Source: Byssothecium circinans (Eukaryota > Ascomycota > Dothideomycetes > Pleosporales > Massarinaceae). Taken from it: 64,000 bases of DNA. Under the pieces are notes generated by a model. The model had not been told where the DNA came from and made no database searches. It saw only the letters and a list, made by a program, of their open reading frames with translations. This document shows, piece after piece, positions 21,586 to 32,934 of this stretch; positions within the stretch are counted from its first letter, which is position 1, and each line of letters begins with the position of its first letter. The DNA is taken from positions 891,981-955,980 of the forward strand of contig ML976986.1 of assembly GCA_010015675.1 (NCBI GenBank), written 5' to 3'. Made by a program: the position numbers and the translations under genes.

Positions 21586-23265
21586 TCAACGACCTATTCT
21601 TCTCGATACCCAAGACAACCGTCCTTCAACGTTTCGCATGCAAAGTACTGAACGAGGATTGTACCGGAAATATTTCGTATGCCTCCATTCACTCTCTGTT
21701 GGCGGCATCCTCGAATGCGGAGGTCGAGCCACCAGATTCGGCCCAACGAGCAACCTCCTCTCCCTCTCAAACAATCCTTCTTGACGATATACCTCCAACA
21801 AAACACCTTGTTTTGCAAGGGAATCTGCTGCTATGCGAAATTGAACGGCGGCATAATAAGGGAAATCCTTGCCGCTCCAGCCACTGTTATCCTCCGGCAG
21901 GTCGCTGTCGCCCGGTACCCACTCTTCGAGCACATATTCGAAGAAGACGTATCGAAGCTGGTCGGATGCTCCGATTGTTCTTACGAGATACGAACTCAAT
22001 GATTTAGGTGGAGTAGACAAGTTGAGGTTGGAGACATTGTCGGAGTCCGTGGAGGCGGAGGACGAGGAGGAAGGACCTGGACTCGCAGCAACGGCCGCCA
22101 GGCCAATCAAGAAAGATAATGAATTTTCCGGGCCGTTGTGAAGATCTTTGTTGATCCTCGTCGGGCACGATGTAAGTTCCGGCCTCTTCAAGCCTCTTGG
22201 CCACGAATATGGACGGAAATAGTCATGCGTATTCTTCGGATACATGATCTCGTAATCGATTTTAAGTTCTTCGAGACTCTCCATGCGTCGTATTGCTAAG
22301 CTTAACCGTAACGCATCTCCCGCTAGCAAATACCCACGCTTCCTCGTGAATTCAAGGATTTTGAGCCGCGGAAGATTTTCCTGTATAGTGGATAGTAAAA
22401 GAGATGCATTGTAACGCCATGACCCGCGGTGTGTCGAATATATGAAGGTCAAGCACTGCATACGTAGATCTTACAGACTACGGAGAGCTGGGGAATTGAT
22501 TGCTTTGCGTAATGTTTGAGATGCGATAGTCAAATCTTTCAAACGCAAGTTTCGTAACGTACTTGTACACCCCAATGTTCGGATGGAGAGCCGCCGATCC
22601 AGAATACAGCCAGTGTATTGCACTGACAGGATTCCGGCCATGATCTGAAGTGGTAGCATAGGATTTCCGGCGCGTATTGGGGTCGGGTATGATAATATCG
22701 AGAAGTGACGAAACTTCCGGATGGGGCGGTCGTGGGGTTTGGGAATTCTTGTCCCCTCGAGTCTCAACATCGCCAGCGTGACCTTCAGGCCTTGTTCTTT
22801 GGACAGAGAAAGCGAGAGTGTTTCGAGGTTCGTCGTCCTTCGTAACAGAAGCGCAAGAGCTCCATCGTAGCTTTGAGGCACAAGTACCAGGTTTGAGAAC
22901 TCCCACCAGCGTGGATCCCACAGACTGGAGAAACCATCCCCCATAGCGGTGATATGAGGCTGTAGTGCTCCATGTGCTCTGCGATGCTCGTGGAAAGATA
23001 GTTCTTGCTGGGGTCGTGGTTCGATAGCAAGCGTGAAGTCTGCGACGCGTTCTGCGAGTTCCGGTCGGACTAGGAAGGTGTGGAGTAGCTGTTTGATTCG
23101 GGGCCGTTCGCCAGTGTGGAAGGAAACGGATCGGTAGAGAAATGGCTCGGCTAGTCCTTGGAAACGACGCGATGTACGTGCCACTGCGGCGAGGGCTTGC
23201 CTATCGCCAAAGAGAAAGGCGAGGATGTAGTCTTGGAGCTCGTTTGGAAGTGCTGTGAGAGACAT
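21586..23265 (-). pseudogene. F-box protein interrupted by one in-frame TAA
   Basis: From ATG 23265 the minus strand reads ALPNELQDYILAFL…AVARTSRRF…LYRSV, a typical fungal F-box at the N-terminus. Leucine-rich segments follow (NLETLSLSL, LRNLRLKDLTI). At codon 265 a TAA (22473-22471) interrupts, and the same frame then continues for 294 codons with matching leucine-rich character (LPRLKILEF, SLEELKIDY) to a stop at 21586. F-box proteins recruit substrates to SCF ubiquitin ligases. A donor/acceptor pair surrounds the stop, but that intron would be only 19 bp and would break the frame, so splicing does not rescue it. The first half alone could still make a 264-residue F-box protein. Confidence 0.7.
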
Positions 23266-23502
23266 GACGGTACGGGCAAGATGATGTAGTTCTGCGGAGA
23301 GTGACAAAGCTGCGGTAGAAATGAAAGAATCTTTAAAATGGGACTATTAGTGGTGTGGGTTAGGGCTTTGAAGGTTGTGAGATCCGAACTGATCCTGCAG
23401 GCGGGCTTGTGGTAGCGTGGTTTCCATTTATTTACCACAACACCACAACCGCTCCTCATCTTCTACACTCCCCACCTTCCACTTCTACGTCCAACCAGAA
23501 CC

Positions 23503-24533
23503 ATGGCGCCTTCCTATGCGGAGTAAGTACTGCTCATCCCAGCTTCTGAGACCGCGCCATACACGCTGCTGACCTTTCCCAAAGCATTTTGCACTCCAAG
23601 ACCGTCACCTTTCTCATCAGCAAGAATGAGACGCCCATCGTCGTCCACGGTAAAACCATCGCCAAGTTGTCGAAGCCATTAGACACATTGATCAACGGAT
23701 CAATGAAGGAAGCACACGACCATATCGTCCGCTTCCCGAACCTCGAGCCCGAGGACTTCGATCAGATCGCAGAGTACGCGTACCGTGGAAACTACACCGC
23801 GCCTAAAGCACCTCAGTTTCCGGATTCCGAGCTTAATGCTAGTAGTCTAGGCGCGTTCGCCCTCGCCGATGCTATGGGCAATTCTGGTCTTCCGAGCAGC
23901 GACGACAGTCCCGATACTACAGCCGCAGCGTGCTCCACGATCTGGACCGCAGACAATCACACAACCGAGGCCGAAAATGCGGGTTCTATTTACAACAACG
24001 ACGACATGAAAGGTGCACCCGCACGAACCGAGCTCTATTTCGCGGAGTATCCCTATCGTGTGACCTGCTCCAGCATACATCTGGACGAGCAGCACATGGG
24101 CGCACCCAATCGGTCCTGGAAGGAAAACTGGGGTCCTGTTTTCCGCAACCATGCACGCGTCTACGCATTCGGAGAGCAATATCTCGTCGAGGAATTGAAG
24201 TATCTAGCTTTAGTCAAGCTTCACGCTGCGCTTCGCGACCACACGCTGTTTCGGTCGGGGCTTAATACCATTATCGAGCTCGCGGAATTTGTTTATGATG
24301 GCAATGTGTCCCCAGATCGAAATGTGAAGGGTGTCGTTGATCCGATTCGGCAGTTAGTGGTGGGATACATTGTCGTCAACTTCGAGCACTTCAAAAACTA
24401 CGAGGGTCACCGTCGGCTTGTGGAGATGGGAGGCGAGTATGCGACGGATGTGATGGACCAGATGGATTCTTGGTTCTACCCCAAGTACGATGTGAGGTCT
24501 CCTCCGAAACAGAGCGAATGGGGAGGGTGGTGA
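23503..24533 (+). CDS. BTB/POZ domain protein
   Basis: A short first exon (23503-23522, MAPSYA) joins exon 2 (23585-24533) across a 62-bp GT-AG intron, giving 322 residues. The BTB domain fills the first 80 or so residues: VTFLISKNETPIVVHGKTIAKLS, LDTLINGSMKEA and FDQIAEYAYRGNY. This is the form usual in fungal BTB proteins, where the domain mediates dimerisation or Cullin-3 binding. The middle is variable and polar; the C-terminal part (LVEELKYLALVKLH…) resembles the helical BACK-like region of this fungal family. It is divergent from the F-box gene over a 237-bp shared upstream region. Both may be ubiquitin-ligase adaptors, which is inference only. Confidence 0.85.
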
Positions 24534-25135
24534 GGGGAGAGGGACTCTTGTCGGAAAAGCGATGGCTGTGGAGGTGGAAAATGGGTACAACCGGTGCAGT
24601 AATGTCTCCGGGACCTTTCGCAAGCATGCACCCTAATTCATCAGCGGTCAGCGATGAGTCTCTGTCCATTCAACGGACCACAGAGAAACACATACCCAGG
24701 ATGTTGATAGGCTAGATCATAATACAAGACCTGTCCTGCCCTCTATATCCCCCAAAGAGGCCACTGACCCATCAACCAACCTAGCGCTCAAATAACCAGA
24801 CATGTCAAACATAAATCACCACTCTCTAAAAACATCATAGAGGGATGTCATTCTTCCCAGAGAGCTACAAAGGCGGACAGGAAATAGGCGAAGACTGACA
24901 AGAAGAAGAGTGCTATACTATACCACACACCACTAGAGTCCGTAATGCACACACACGCTTCTTGTAGGAGCACGTACGCGTCACACATCCGTAATACCAG
25001 TCCCAGCCCCAGTCCTATTCTACAGCCCATACATGTCGAAGAAAAAGGAAAACTCACGACATCGCCTATTGAACAGACACCCACTTCTTCTCCTTCATCA
25101 TACTACGCTGACACCCGCACCATCTCTCACCGCAC
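24534..25135. other. Convergent 3' intergenic region
   Basis: Lies between the 3' ends of the BTB gene and SMC1. Nothing else is visible. Confidence 0.6.
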
Positions 25136-28100
25136 TCACTGATACTTCCTCAACTGCACAAAACGTTAGCCTCCATCCCAATCCATCCCCACAATTTCAA
25201 AAATGGGCGGGTAGAAACTTACATCCAGGCTGATAGCCTTACTACTCATCTTACTCTGATCCCTCATAATCCCCACCAACGTATCACTCTCCTGGAACAG
25301 TCCCGCCTTATGCGTAATAACAATAAACTGCATGCCCTCTCCCTTATTCCTCGTGATATACTTCGCCACCCTGCCCACATTCACATTATCCAGCGCGGCG
25401 TCCACCTCATCCAAGACGAAGAACGGCGACGGCTGGTACGAATGAATGGCAAAGATAAGCGCGAGCGCCGCAATCGTCCGCTCGCCTCCGGAAAGATGTT
25501 CCATGTCGCGGAAACGCTTGAGCGGCGGCATGGCATAGTACTTCACGCCCGCGAGGTAGGGCTCTGTGCTATCTTCGAGGTCGAGATAGGCGGTGCCGCC
25601 GAGCTGGAATTGCTCGGATTCCGTGAGGCGCTGGTAGACTTCGAGGATGTTGTCGCGGATGTGGTCGTAGGCTTTCATGAAGAGCTCGATGCGCTTTTCC
25701 TTGACTTGTTCGAACTTGTGCTTGGCTTCTAGCGCGCGTTTGCGCGCCGTGGTGAAGTTTGTTTCGATTTGTTCGAGCTTTTCTTTGGCCGCGATGAGCC
25801 GCTCGCCGGCTTTCATGTTGGGGTTTGCTTTGCTGATTTCGGCGTCTAGGGTCATGATGGCTTCGGTGAGCTTCATCTCGGCTTCTTTCAGAGAGGTTGC
25901 GGCGCGGGCTTGGAGTTGGTCGTCTTCGGCGCTTTCCTGCTCGAGGATCTCGTCGAGCTCGATGCGGAGGTCTTCGTCTAGTTGGTCGAAATCGGGCTCG
26001 ATGCCGTAGTCGTCGACGGTTGGCTGCTCGATTTGGGTAGCGTCGGGCTGGTCGATGTCCATTTCGTCTGGATCCTGGCGGGCAGTGTCCGTCATTGGCA
26101 GCGAGTTGAGAGGCGCGGAATCCGCTGTCAGCGGTATCTTAATCACATCTAGACGGCATTTCTTAAGGAGATTGTAACGCTCCGCAGCTCTGCTTTTGAT
26201 GACCCGCTCCTGCTCATCGACGTCCTTGAGCACATCCTTGACCTTGTCGTTGCGTGCGTCAAGCTTGCGGCGTGCTTCCTTGACCTTTGCCGTACGATCG
26301 GTTTTCGTTTCTTCGAGCTCGGACAGGCTCTCTTGTAGAGTTTCAAGATCGGCCCTGAGAACATCGATGGAGTTTTGCAGTTCTTCTTGCTCGGCCTGAT
26401 GACCTTCTAGTGACCTTTGGTTGCGGTCGCGCTTCTCTTCGGCGCTCTTGAGACGTTCTTCGATGGCGTTGAGGCGCTGCTGAACGTTCGACTTCATGTT
26501 CTCCAGTGTGCTACGTTGCTTCCTGAACACAAGGTGCTTCTCGGCAGCCTCCTGTTGTGCCGTTCCCTGCTGTGCTTCGTAGTCGCGAATCGAAGCATAG
26601 CCGAGCCGCTGACAGAAAGCAGCAAACACTTGATCGGCCACTTGATCGACAGCGCTCTGCGTGTTCTCAAGGTCTTGCTCCTTGTTACGTAGGCGCTGCG
26701 TTGCTTCTTCAAACTTGGGCTTTTCTTGTCTTAGGATTCCATTGTCGTGGTCGAGTTCCTTCCTCTTGCTCCTAAGGTTGCGATCGAGCGTCGTCATCTC
26801 CTCCTGGAAGCGCCGAATTTGCTCGTCCAATTCGGTGATGTCGCCTTGCAGCTGATCCTCCTCTCGGTGCCTAGCGTCAAGCTTTGGCAGAGCGGCGAGC
26901 TGTGACTTGACGCTGTCAACTTTATGCTGGAGCTTCTCGATATCTTGGTCGCCCCATTGTTGCTGCTGGCTGTTGGTGCCTTGCATAGTACCACCAGTCA
27001 TGTTGCTGCTCCGAGAAATGACGCTGCCATCGAGCGTGACAGCCTTGGCTTGGATGGGAGGACTCCGCTCGAATCGAAGATGCCTAGCGAGTTTGAGGGT
27101 GTCACAGATGACAGCGTCACCGCAGACGGAAGAAATAGCTCGCTCGAGATGAGAAGGATAGTCGATGCAATCAATACCAAGACGCATGCCTTCATGAAGA
27201 CCCTTCAGGTTCGGATTGATGGCCGAAACGGTAACAGAGTCTATAGGGATGATGGTCATTTGAAACAGCTTCTGGTCTTTCAGATACTGGATGCAATCCC
27301 TGGCATTCTTGTCGGTATCCACGATCACGGCGTCCATGTTGCGACCTACAAGCGTGCCAACCGCGGTGTCATACTTTCTCTGCTTCGGCTTGATAAGGTC
27401 CTTCAGACGGCCGTAGATTCCGGACCCGTAGATGCGCTTCATCTGGCCAACGACCTCACGGGTCTGCTGATCCCTTCTTGTTTCGCGACGGCCCGACTCG
27501 GCATTTGTGAGCTTGATCAGATTCTCTTGAAGTATTTGGTTGAGCTCGGTATACTGCGAGTGAATGTGCTGACGGTCGGACTGAAGCTTGTTCAGCTCCT
27601 GCTTCTTCGCGTTTCTCTCTTTCTGCACTTCCTTCAGGCGATTCTTGCGGTCCTTGAGACGATCAGAAAGTTGGGTAACCTCATCGTCTAATCGATCTAC
27701 GGTGGTTTGGTAGCCAGTGACCTTTTGTTCCAGGTTCCGAGCGTGTTCTTTCTCAGTGCCGACCTCACGCTTGAGCCTGTCGATTTCGATTTGGTTGGTG
27801 TGTGTCTGTTTGGCGACATCGCTGCGCAGGCGGTTGTACTCTTGCTCGTCCTGGGGCGAGAGATCGCGGCCTTGTTGCTGTGCGGCAGCAGCACGCTCAG
27901 CCTCCCACTTGTCCTCTGCCGTCTTGACCTGATCCAGCTTCTTGTCGAAATCCGCAATAGCCTGGGTCTGTGAATCGCGCTCTTTCTCCAGCGACTCGAT
28001 CCTCGCGTCCAGCTTGGCCAACTCTTGTTCAGTGAGACGTATCTTCTCTTCGACCGGAACCAATTTGTTTTGTGCATCTTCGATTTCCTTGGCTTTGGAA

Positions 28101-29038
28101 TTGATGTTGTTGTTCGTCTTGGTGATCTCGCGCTTGACCTTGGCCTCGGCTTGAGCGGTCTCATTGACTTTTGCCTGGTATTTCTCCACACTGCGCTTGT
28201 GCTCCTTGAGCTCTTCCTGGTGGCTCGAAATCTTGTCGCGGGCTTTCTGGATTCGCTGCTGGTGTTGATAGAGCTTCCACATGATGTGGGTCACATTGGC
28301 GTCGTCGCGATCGGCCACTTTGCGCTCAAAGGCCTTCGCCTCGGCCACCAGCTCGGTGTCCATCTTGATCTCGGCATTGATCTGACGACGCTGGTGCAGA
28401 AATTGCGAATTGTCCTCAGCGGCCGCTTCGGACTCGGCCTTGAGCCTCTCGTAGTCGGCCTTCTTTTCGAGACTACCCGAAATCTGCTCAATCATGTACG
28501 TGATCTCCTTTGGGGGCTTTTTGGCGACCTCTTCGACCTCGCCCTGTGGGATGAGGAAAGCGCGGGCCTTGACCAGGATGCTCTGCTCTTCGAGGGCCTC
28601 ATTGTAGGCGCGGGCGGTGACGACGCGTCCATTGATGCGGTACTCGCTCTGGCCGGCCGTGGTGATGGTGCGCCTCCACCGGTGGATCTGTTCGGCGTCG
28701 TCTGAGAACACGGCCTCCACCCACGCCGTCTTGGGGTCGCCCTTTTGCGAGTCGTCTTCCTGGGTCTCGCCGTTCGTGTCGCCCTCGCCCGTGGCCTCCT
28801 CTACGGCCGTCTTGCTCGTCTGGATGATGCGCCCGCGGTAGACGAGTTCGCGCAGTTCGCGTGAACGCAGAGATGCCGACTTGATGCCCAGAACGAAGGA
28901 AATGGCGTCCATGCTGTTGGACTTGCCGGATCCATTGGGCCCGATGATGGACGTGAACCACGAGTTGCCAAAGGGCAGGACATGGCGGCCGCGATACGTC
29001 TTGAAGTTGTATAGCTCGAGGCGCACGAGCTTGCCCAT
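25136..29038 (-). CDS. smc1: Cohesin subunit Smc1 (structural maintenance of chromosomes 1)
   Basis: Two exons (29038-25223, 25153-25136) encode 1277 residues, close to the usual 1220-1270. The start at 29038 gives MGKLVRLELYNFKTY, the conserved N-terminus. Walker A GPNGSGKS is at residues 33-40. Long coiled coils flank a hinge at mid-protein (GRLKDLIKPKQRKYD, TGGTMQG). The C-terminal head carries the signature LSGGERT and Walker B FFVLDEVDAALD. The last exon, found by splicing a 69-bp intron (25154-25222), ends LDLRKYQ, as expected for Smc1. The protein pairs with Smc3 to form the cohesin ring that holds sister chromatids together. It shares its upstream region with the divergent gpc1 gene. 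Confidence 0.97.
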
Positions 29039-29666
29039 TGTCGCGGGATCACTGCGCGCAGGCAGGAACGGGTGGCGATGTCGGTGGGGGTGGGCAATTC
29101 GGAGGGGTGAGACGTGGCCGTGTAGAAACCAGCGATGGTATTGAGTGCGCGTCGACGCGTTCCTGTGCCTGTGTCGCGCCCGCAAACTGCACAGAGGCGA
29201 GCAGCCGCCCGCCGTAGCAAGCTTCCACTGACCCCTGCCTGTGACGCACATGCAGCAAGCTGTTCTCCCACGCAAGAAGTCTGGCCCTTTGCCAATGCTC
29301 TCCTATTTTATTCTACCCTCTACCCAGGATCGCCCGCTCTACGCTCCAGTGTCATCTAGTCCATCCTCGTGATACCTCTTTTTCCCCCGGGCTGCTGCCG
29401 TGAGCTCCACCCATCTCCCAATCACCGCGCGCCGCTCCACCACGCTTCCAGTCGAGCTCTGAAAACGTTCGCGCACTCGTCAACCCGTACTCAACCACAC
29501 AAAGGCCATTCTTGCTATGTTGGGAGGGGTAGTGTGCTGCTAGTTCTGTATATCTCCGCACTGTACGCGCCTTTCTCCCTTTCCCATTCCGTTCCGTTAC
29601 CTATCCTTCCCCCCCCACCCCCCCAGCTTGGAAATGGGCCATGCGTGCACCCAGCTAATCACCAAC
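29039..29666. promoter_or_regulatory. Shared upstream region of smc1 and gpc1
   Basis: About 630 bp separate the two divergent starts. It contains a pyrimidine-rich tract just before the gpc1 start (near 29608-29625), a common fungal promoter element. I see no clear TATA box. Confidence 0.4.
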
Positions 29667-31326
29667 ATGGCCGTAGTCACACCTCCACGATACCCGAAAA
29701 GACCTTCCCACCGCCGAACTCCCTCTAGCCTCGACTCTGTCCCCGAAGAGCTGCCTGGTATGGCCAATCACGATCCCTCAAAGCTACCACCACAACATTC
29801 CAAGTCCCAGCCAGAGCTCGGCGTATCAGACTTGTCCGCTCAACCTCCACCGGGAGACTCGACATATGCCGGCGCTGCATTAATGGGCGACTCTTCATCC
29901 CCTGGTCTGAGACCCGGCCTCTCGCGCTCAACCTCCTTCTCCACAAGCTCAGTTAACCAAGATGACTCCGATGCTGAAGAAGCCGCCTTCTTTCCGCCTG
30001 TCGAGCAACTCACCATGTTCGACTTCATCGAGAACCTGGCCCTGTCACAGCGTGTGGAGAAGATTCAGAACTCCATCTCAGCCCAGACCGAAAAGATCAA
30101 GAAAGCTGCGCGAACACGGGGCGTGAACACAAGAGACCGGGCGGTAGAGGAGTGGCGGCGTAGAATCCCCACAGAGGGCGAACAGTTGGACAAGTACAAG
30201 AAGCGCATGCGCCAGTCCGTCGACCGTCTGAACAAGCAATGGGCCTCGACCACGGCCGTGACTGCGCGAGAAAAAGCCTCCTTCATCGCCGCCGTATTAA
30301 ACATCTTCGTGTCCGGATACCTCGTTGGTGGTCGCCCCGAATGGTTCCCTCTCTGGTACAGCGCACAGCTTCTATACTTTATGCCCATCCGATACTACTC
30401 CTACCACAAGATCGGCTACCACTACTTCCTGGCCGATCTATGCTACTTCGTCAACTTTCTCCTCATGCTGAGCATATGGATCTTCCCACAGTCGAAGCGT
30501 CTCTTCATCAGCACATACTGCTTAGCCTTCGGAAACAACGCCATCGCCATAGTCATGTGGCGCAACTCTCTGGTTTTTCACAGCATGGACAAAGTTGTTA
30601 GGTATGCATCTCCTTTGCTCGCTAGAAATCACTTATACTTACTCGCACAGTCTATTCATCCACATCATGCCCTGCGTAACCCTGCACTGCATCGTCCACC
30701 TTCTCGACCCGGCCTACCAAAAACAACACTTCCCGGCCATCTACAACATCCAAAACTCCTCCCCCGACTCGCCACACCACTACACACTCGCCCAAATGCT
30801 TCTCTGGGCCACCATCCCTTACGGCGTATGGCAACTTTCCTACCACTTCCTCATTACCGTGCGCCGCCGCGAGAAAATCGCCGCTGGTCGACCCACCTCC
30901 TTCACCTGGCTCCTGAAATCCTACGCCAAAACCCCTCTCGGCAAAGCCGTCCTTTCGCTCCCCAAATCCCTCCAAGAACCCGCCTTCATGCTCATCCAGT
31001 ACTCATACGCATGCATCACGCTCGTCCCGTGCCCGATATGGTTCTGGAGTCGCTGGGCAAGTGGCGGGTTTCTCACGTTTGTGTTCATGTGGAGCACGTA
31101 TAATGGAGCGAATTACTATATCGAAGTCTTTGGCAAGAAGTTCCAGAAGGAACTTGAGATGCTCAAGAAGGATATGGCCAAGTGGCAGAACTCACCCGAT
31201 GGGGCCGCGGTGCAGACGCCGAACGCGGAGGTGTTGAAAGAGTTTCCACCGTTGGATGAGGGGAAGGGGGCGGCGACGGGGAAGCAAGTGGATAGTGCGG
31301 GTGGGGAGGTCAGGGAGAGGAAGTAG
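29667..31326 (+). CDS. gpc1: Glycerophosphocholine acyltransferase (GPC1 family)
   Basis: Two exons (29667-30601, 30651-31326; 49-bp GT-AG intron) encode 536 residues. The N-terminal 140 residues are Ser/Pro-rich and probably disordered. After a charged coiled segment come several membrane helices (ASFIAAVLNIFVSGYLVGG, YSAQLLYFMPIRYYSYHKIG, YFVNFLLMLSIWIF, TLHCIVHLLD, FVFMWSTYNG), matching the DUF2838/GPC1 family. In yeast this enzyme acylates glycerophosphocholine with acyl-CoA, making lysophosphatidylcholine and recycling deacylated phospholipid at the ER. An in-frame ATG at 29634 would add 11 residues; 29667 is preferred for its context (CAACATGGCC). The polar C-terminus is variable. Confidence 0.9.
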
Positions 31327-31630
31327 ATTATTGAATTTTTTTGGATCATGTAATGGAGTATGGTGGCATGCGATCGATTCAGAGATTGGATGATATACCC
31401 CTTGTTTAATTTACTTTGCGCTGCCTTGCATTTTGCAGTAGACTCTATACTAGCCGCTCATTGCCACTCCATCAATACTGTCCTGATCCCCCAGTCCTCT
31501 CCAAACCCAACCCGGAAAAGAAAAAAAAAATCTAACCCCAAAATCTAACCTGCAAACACTGTAAACCTCATCCAAGGGTTGGTTGGTCAGACCCCAATTT
31601 TCAAACCCCAACTCGCCTCCCAACATCTGT

Positions 31631-32472
31631 TCAAACACACACCATCCCTTTCCCACTCCCCTCGTCATCAGACCAATACGCCTCATCCACGCCCTCACTC
31701 CCCTCCAGCATCCTAACCCTCATCTCCAACCACGCAACCCTCTCCCTCAGCTCCCTGACCTCACGATTCCGCACCGCACAAGCGCGATCCACCTCCTCTT
31801 CAAAGCGCAACTTATCCTTGAAGCCTATGGCATGCCAATTGATCTGAGCGAATCTCAACTCTGACAACGCATCTGTCAGTCACCAACCAACCACAAACAC
31901 ACACCCCTCATCCAAACCCGCTCGACCCAGAACTCTGGATAAACCCTCCAAACCTTTCGGCACCGGTACTGGTACTGGCACTGGCACTGGCACTGGCACT
32001 GGCACTGGCTCGAAGTTGATCTGGTTGGGGCAAACTCACCGCCGTCCAAAAATCGCGGCGCCAACTCCCGGAAAATATCCCACTCGAGGTTCGGAAACCC
32101 GCCGTGAGTGCGCTGGCACCCGCGACGTACGTTGAGGATATTATGCACGCGCTGGGATCGCTGCGCTAGCATGTTCAGCGCTTGGTGGGAGTTTGATGGC
32201 AGCGGGAGCGTGGAGGCCGTGAGGTAGGGGTCATGTGATACGAGGACGGCGAGGAGGTGCGGACGAGGAGTCCACCAGGGGTGGTCGGCTAGTGGGTGAT
32301 CGGAGGTATTTGGTATTGGCTGGTGGTATGGGGCGGGAGGGTGAGGCGGGTGGTTTTCGTCGGGTAAGGATGGTTGGGGTGTTGTGAGTGGTGGTGCTGT
32401 GATGTAGCGACATGGTGATGGGTTGATGTAGGTGCTGTCTTCTAGCGAGGTGAGCCAGCTGGAGAAATGCAT
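31631..32472 (-). CDS. Conserved-looking hypothetical protein with C-terminal coiled coil
   Basis: Exons 32472-32040 and 31872-31631 join across a 167-bp GT-AG intron to give 224 residues in one frame. The first half is Pro/His-rich (PHPPAPYHQPIPN); the middle (ALNMLAQRSQRVHNIL) and second half (INWHAIGFKDKLRFEEEVD, then REVRELRERVAWLEMRV) are helical, the latter a likely coiled coil, and the tail is acidic. I do not recognise a family. The intron is three times longer than its neighbours because it contains a hexanucleotide repeat. It is convergent with gpc1. Confidence 0.6.
31963..32010. repeat. Hexanucleotide (ACTGGC)n repeat inside an intron
   Basis: Eight or so copies of ACTGGC/ACTGGT run in tandem within the intron of the hypothetical gene. 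Being a multiple of three, retention would add Cys-Gln repeats without shifting frame locally. Confidence 0.85.
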
Positions 32473-32934
32473 GGTGTGTGCTGTGAGGTGTTAGTATTGT
32501 TGGATCTTTGGTCGATGCTCACGGGGGAATTTGTGGGCTGGGACTAACGTGTGCTACCGAGTGAGTGCCCCTCTGATAGTAATGGATCGATAGTGATGGG
32601 CGGTTGTCGGACAGCGATGGACGGTCAGTTGCGGGCGTCTTGAGGGTTGTGGAGGAGAAGAAGGGAGGGAGAACAAGACATCGGATTTATGGGAGTTTCC
32701 GCTTGGAGCGGTGACGGATGCTCGCTCTTGCCTGTGTGCCATGTGGGCACTTGCTCTTACTGCGAGGATGATGGGGTGGATTAGGAAGGGACAAAACGTT
32801 TGAATAGCAATACAAAAACTTTTAATTCCCAAATCATAACTCCTCTCATATCTTCAGTGTCCAACAACAACTTTTGGCAACAGTTACGTTCTTACCTACA
32901 CATGACAGACCTCCACACCGCCCAGTGCCTCAAC
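32473..32934. other. Intergenic region
   Basis: Upstream of the hypothetical gene and downstream of the esterase gene. No feature recognised. Confidence 0.5.

Noticed and set aside
22456..22474. 19-bp intron that would remove the TAA of the F-box gene
   Set aside because: Far below the minimum fungal intron size, and the splice would shift the frame.
26924..27691. 255-codon plus-strand frame
   Set aside because: Antisense shadow of the smc1 coding region.
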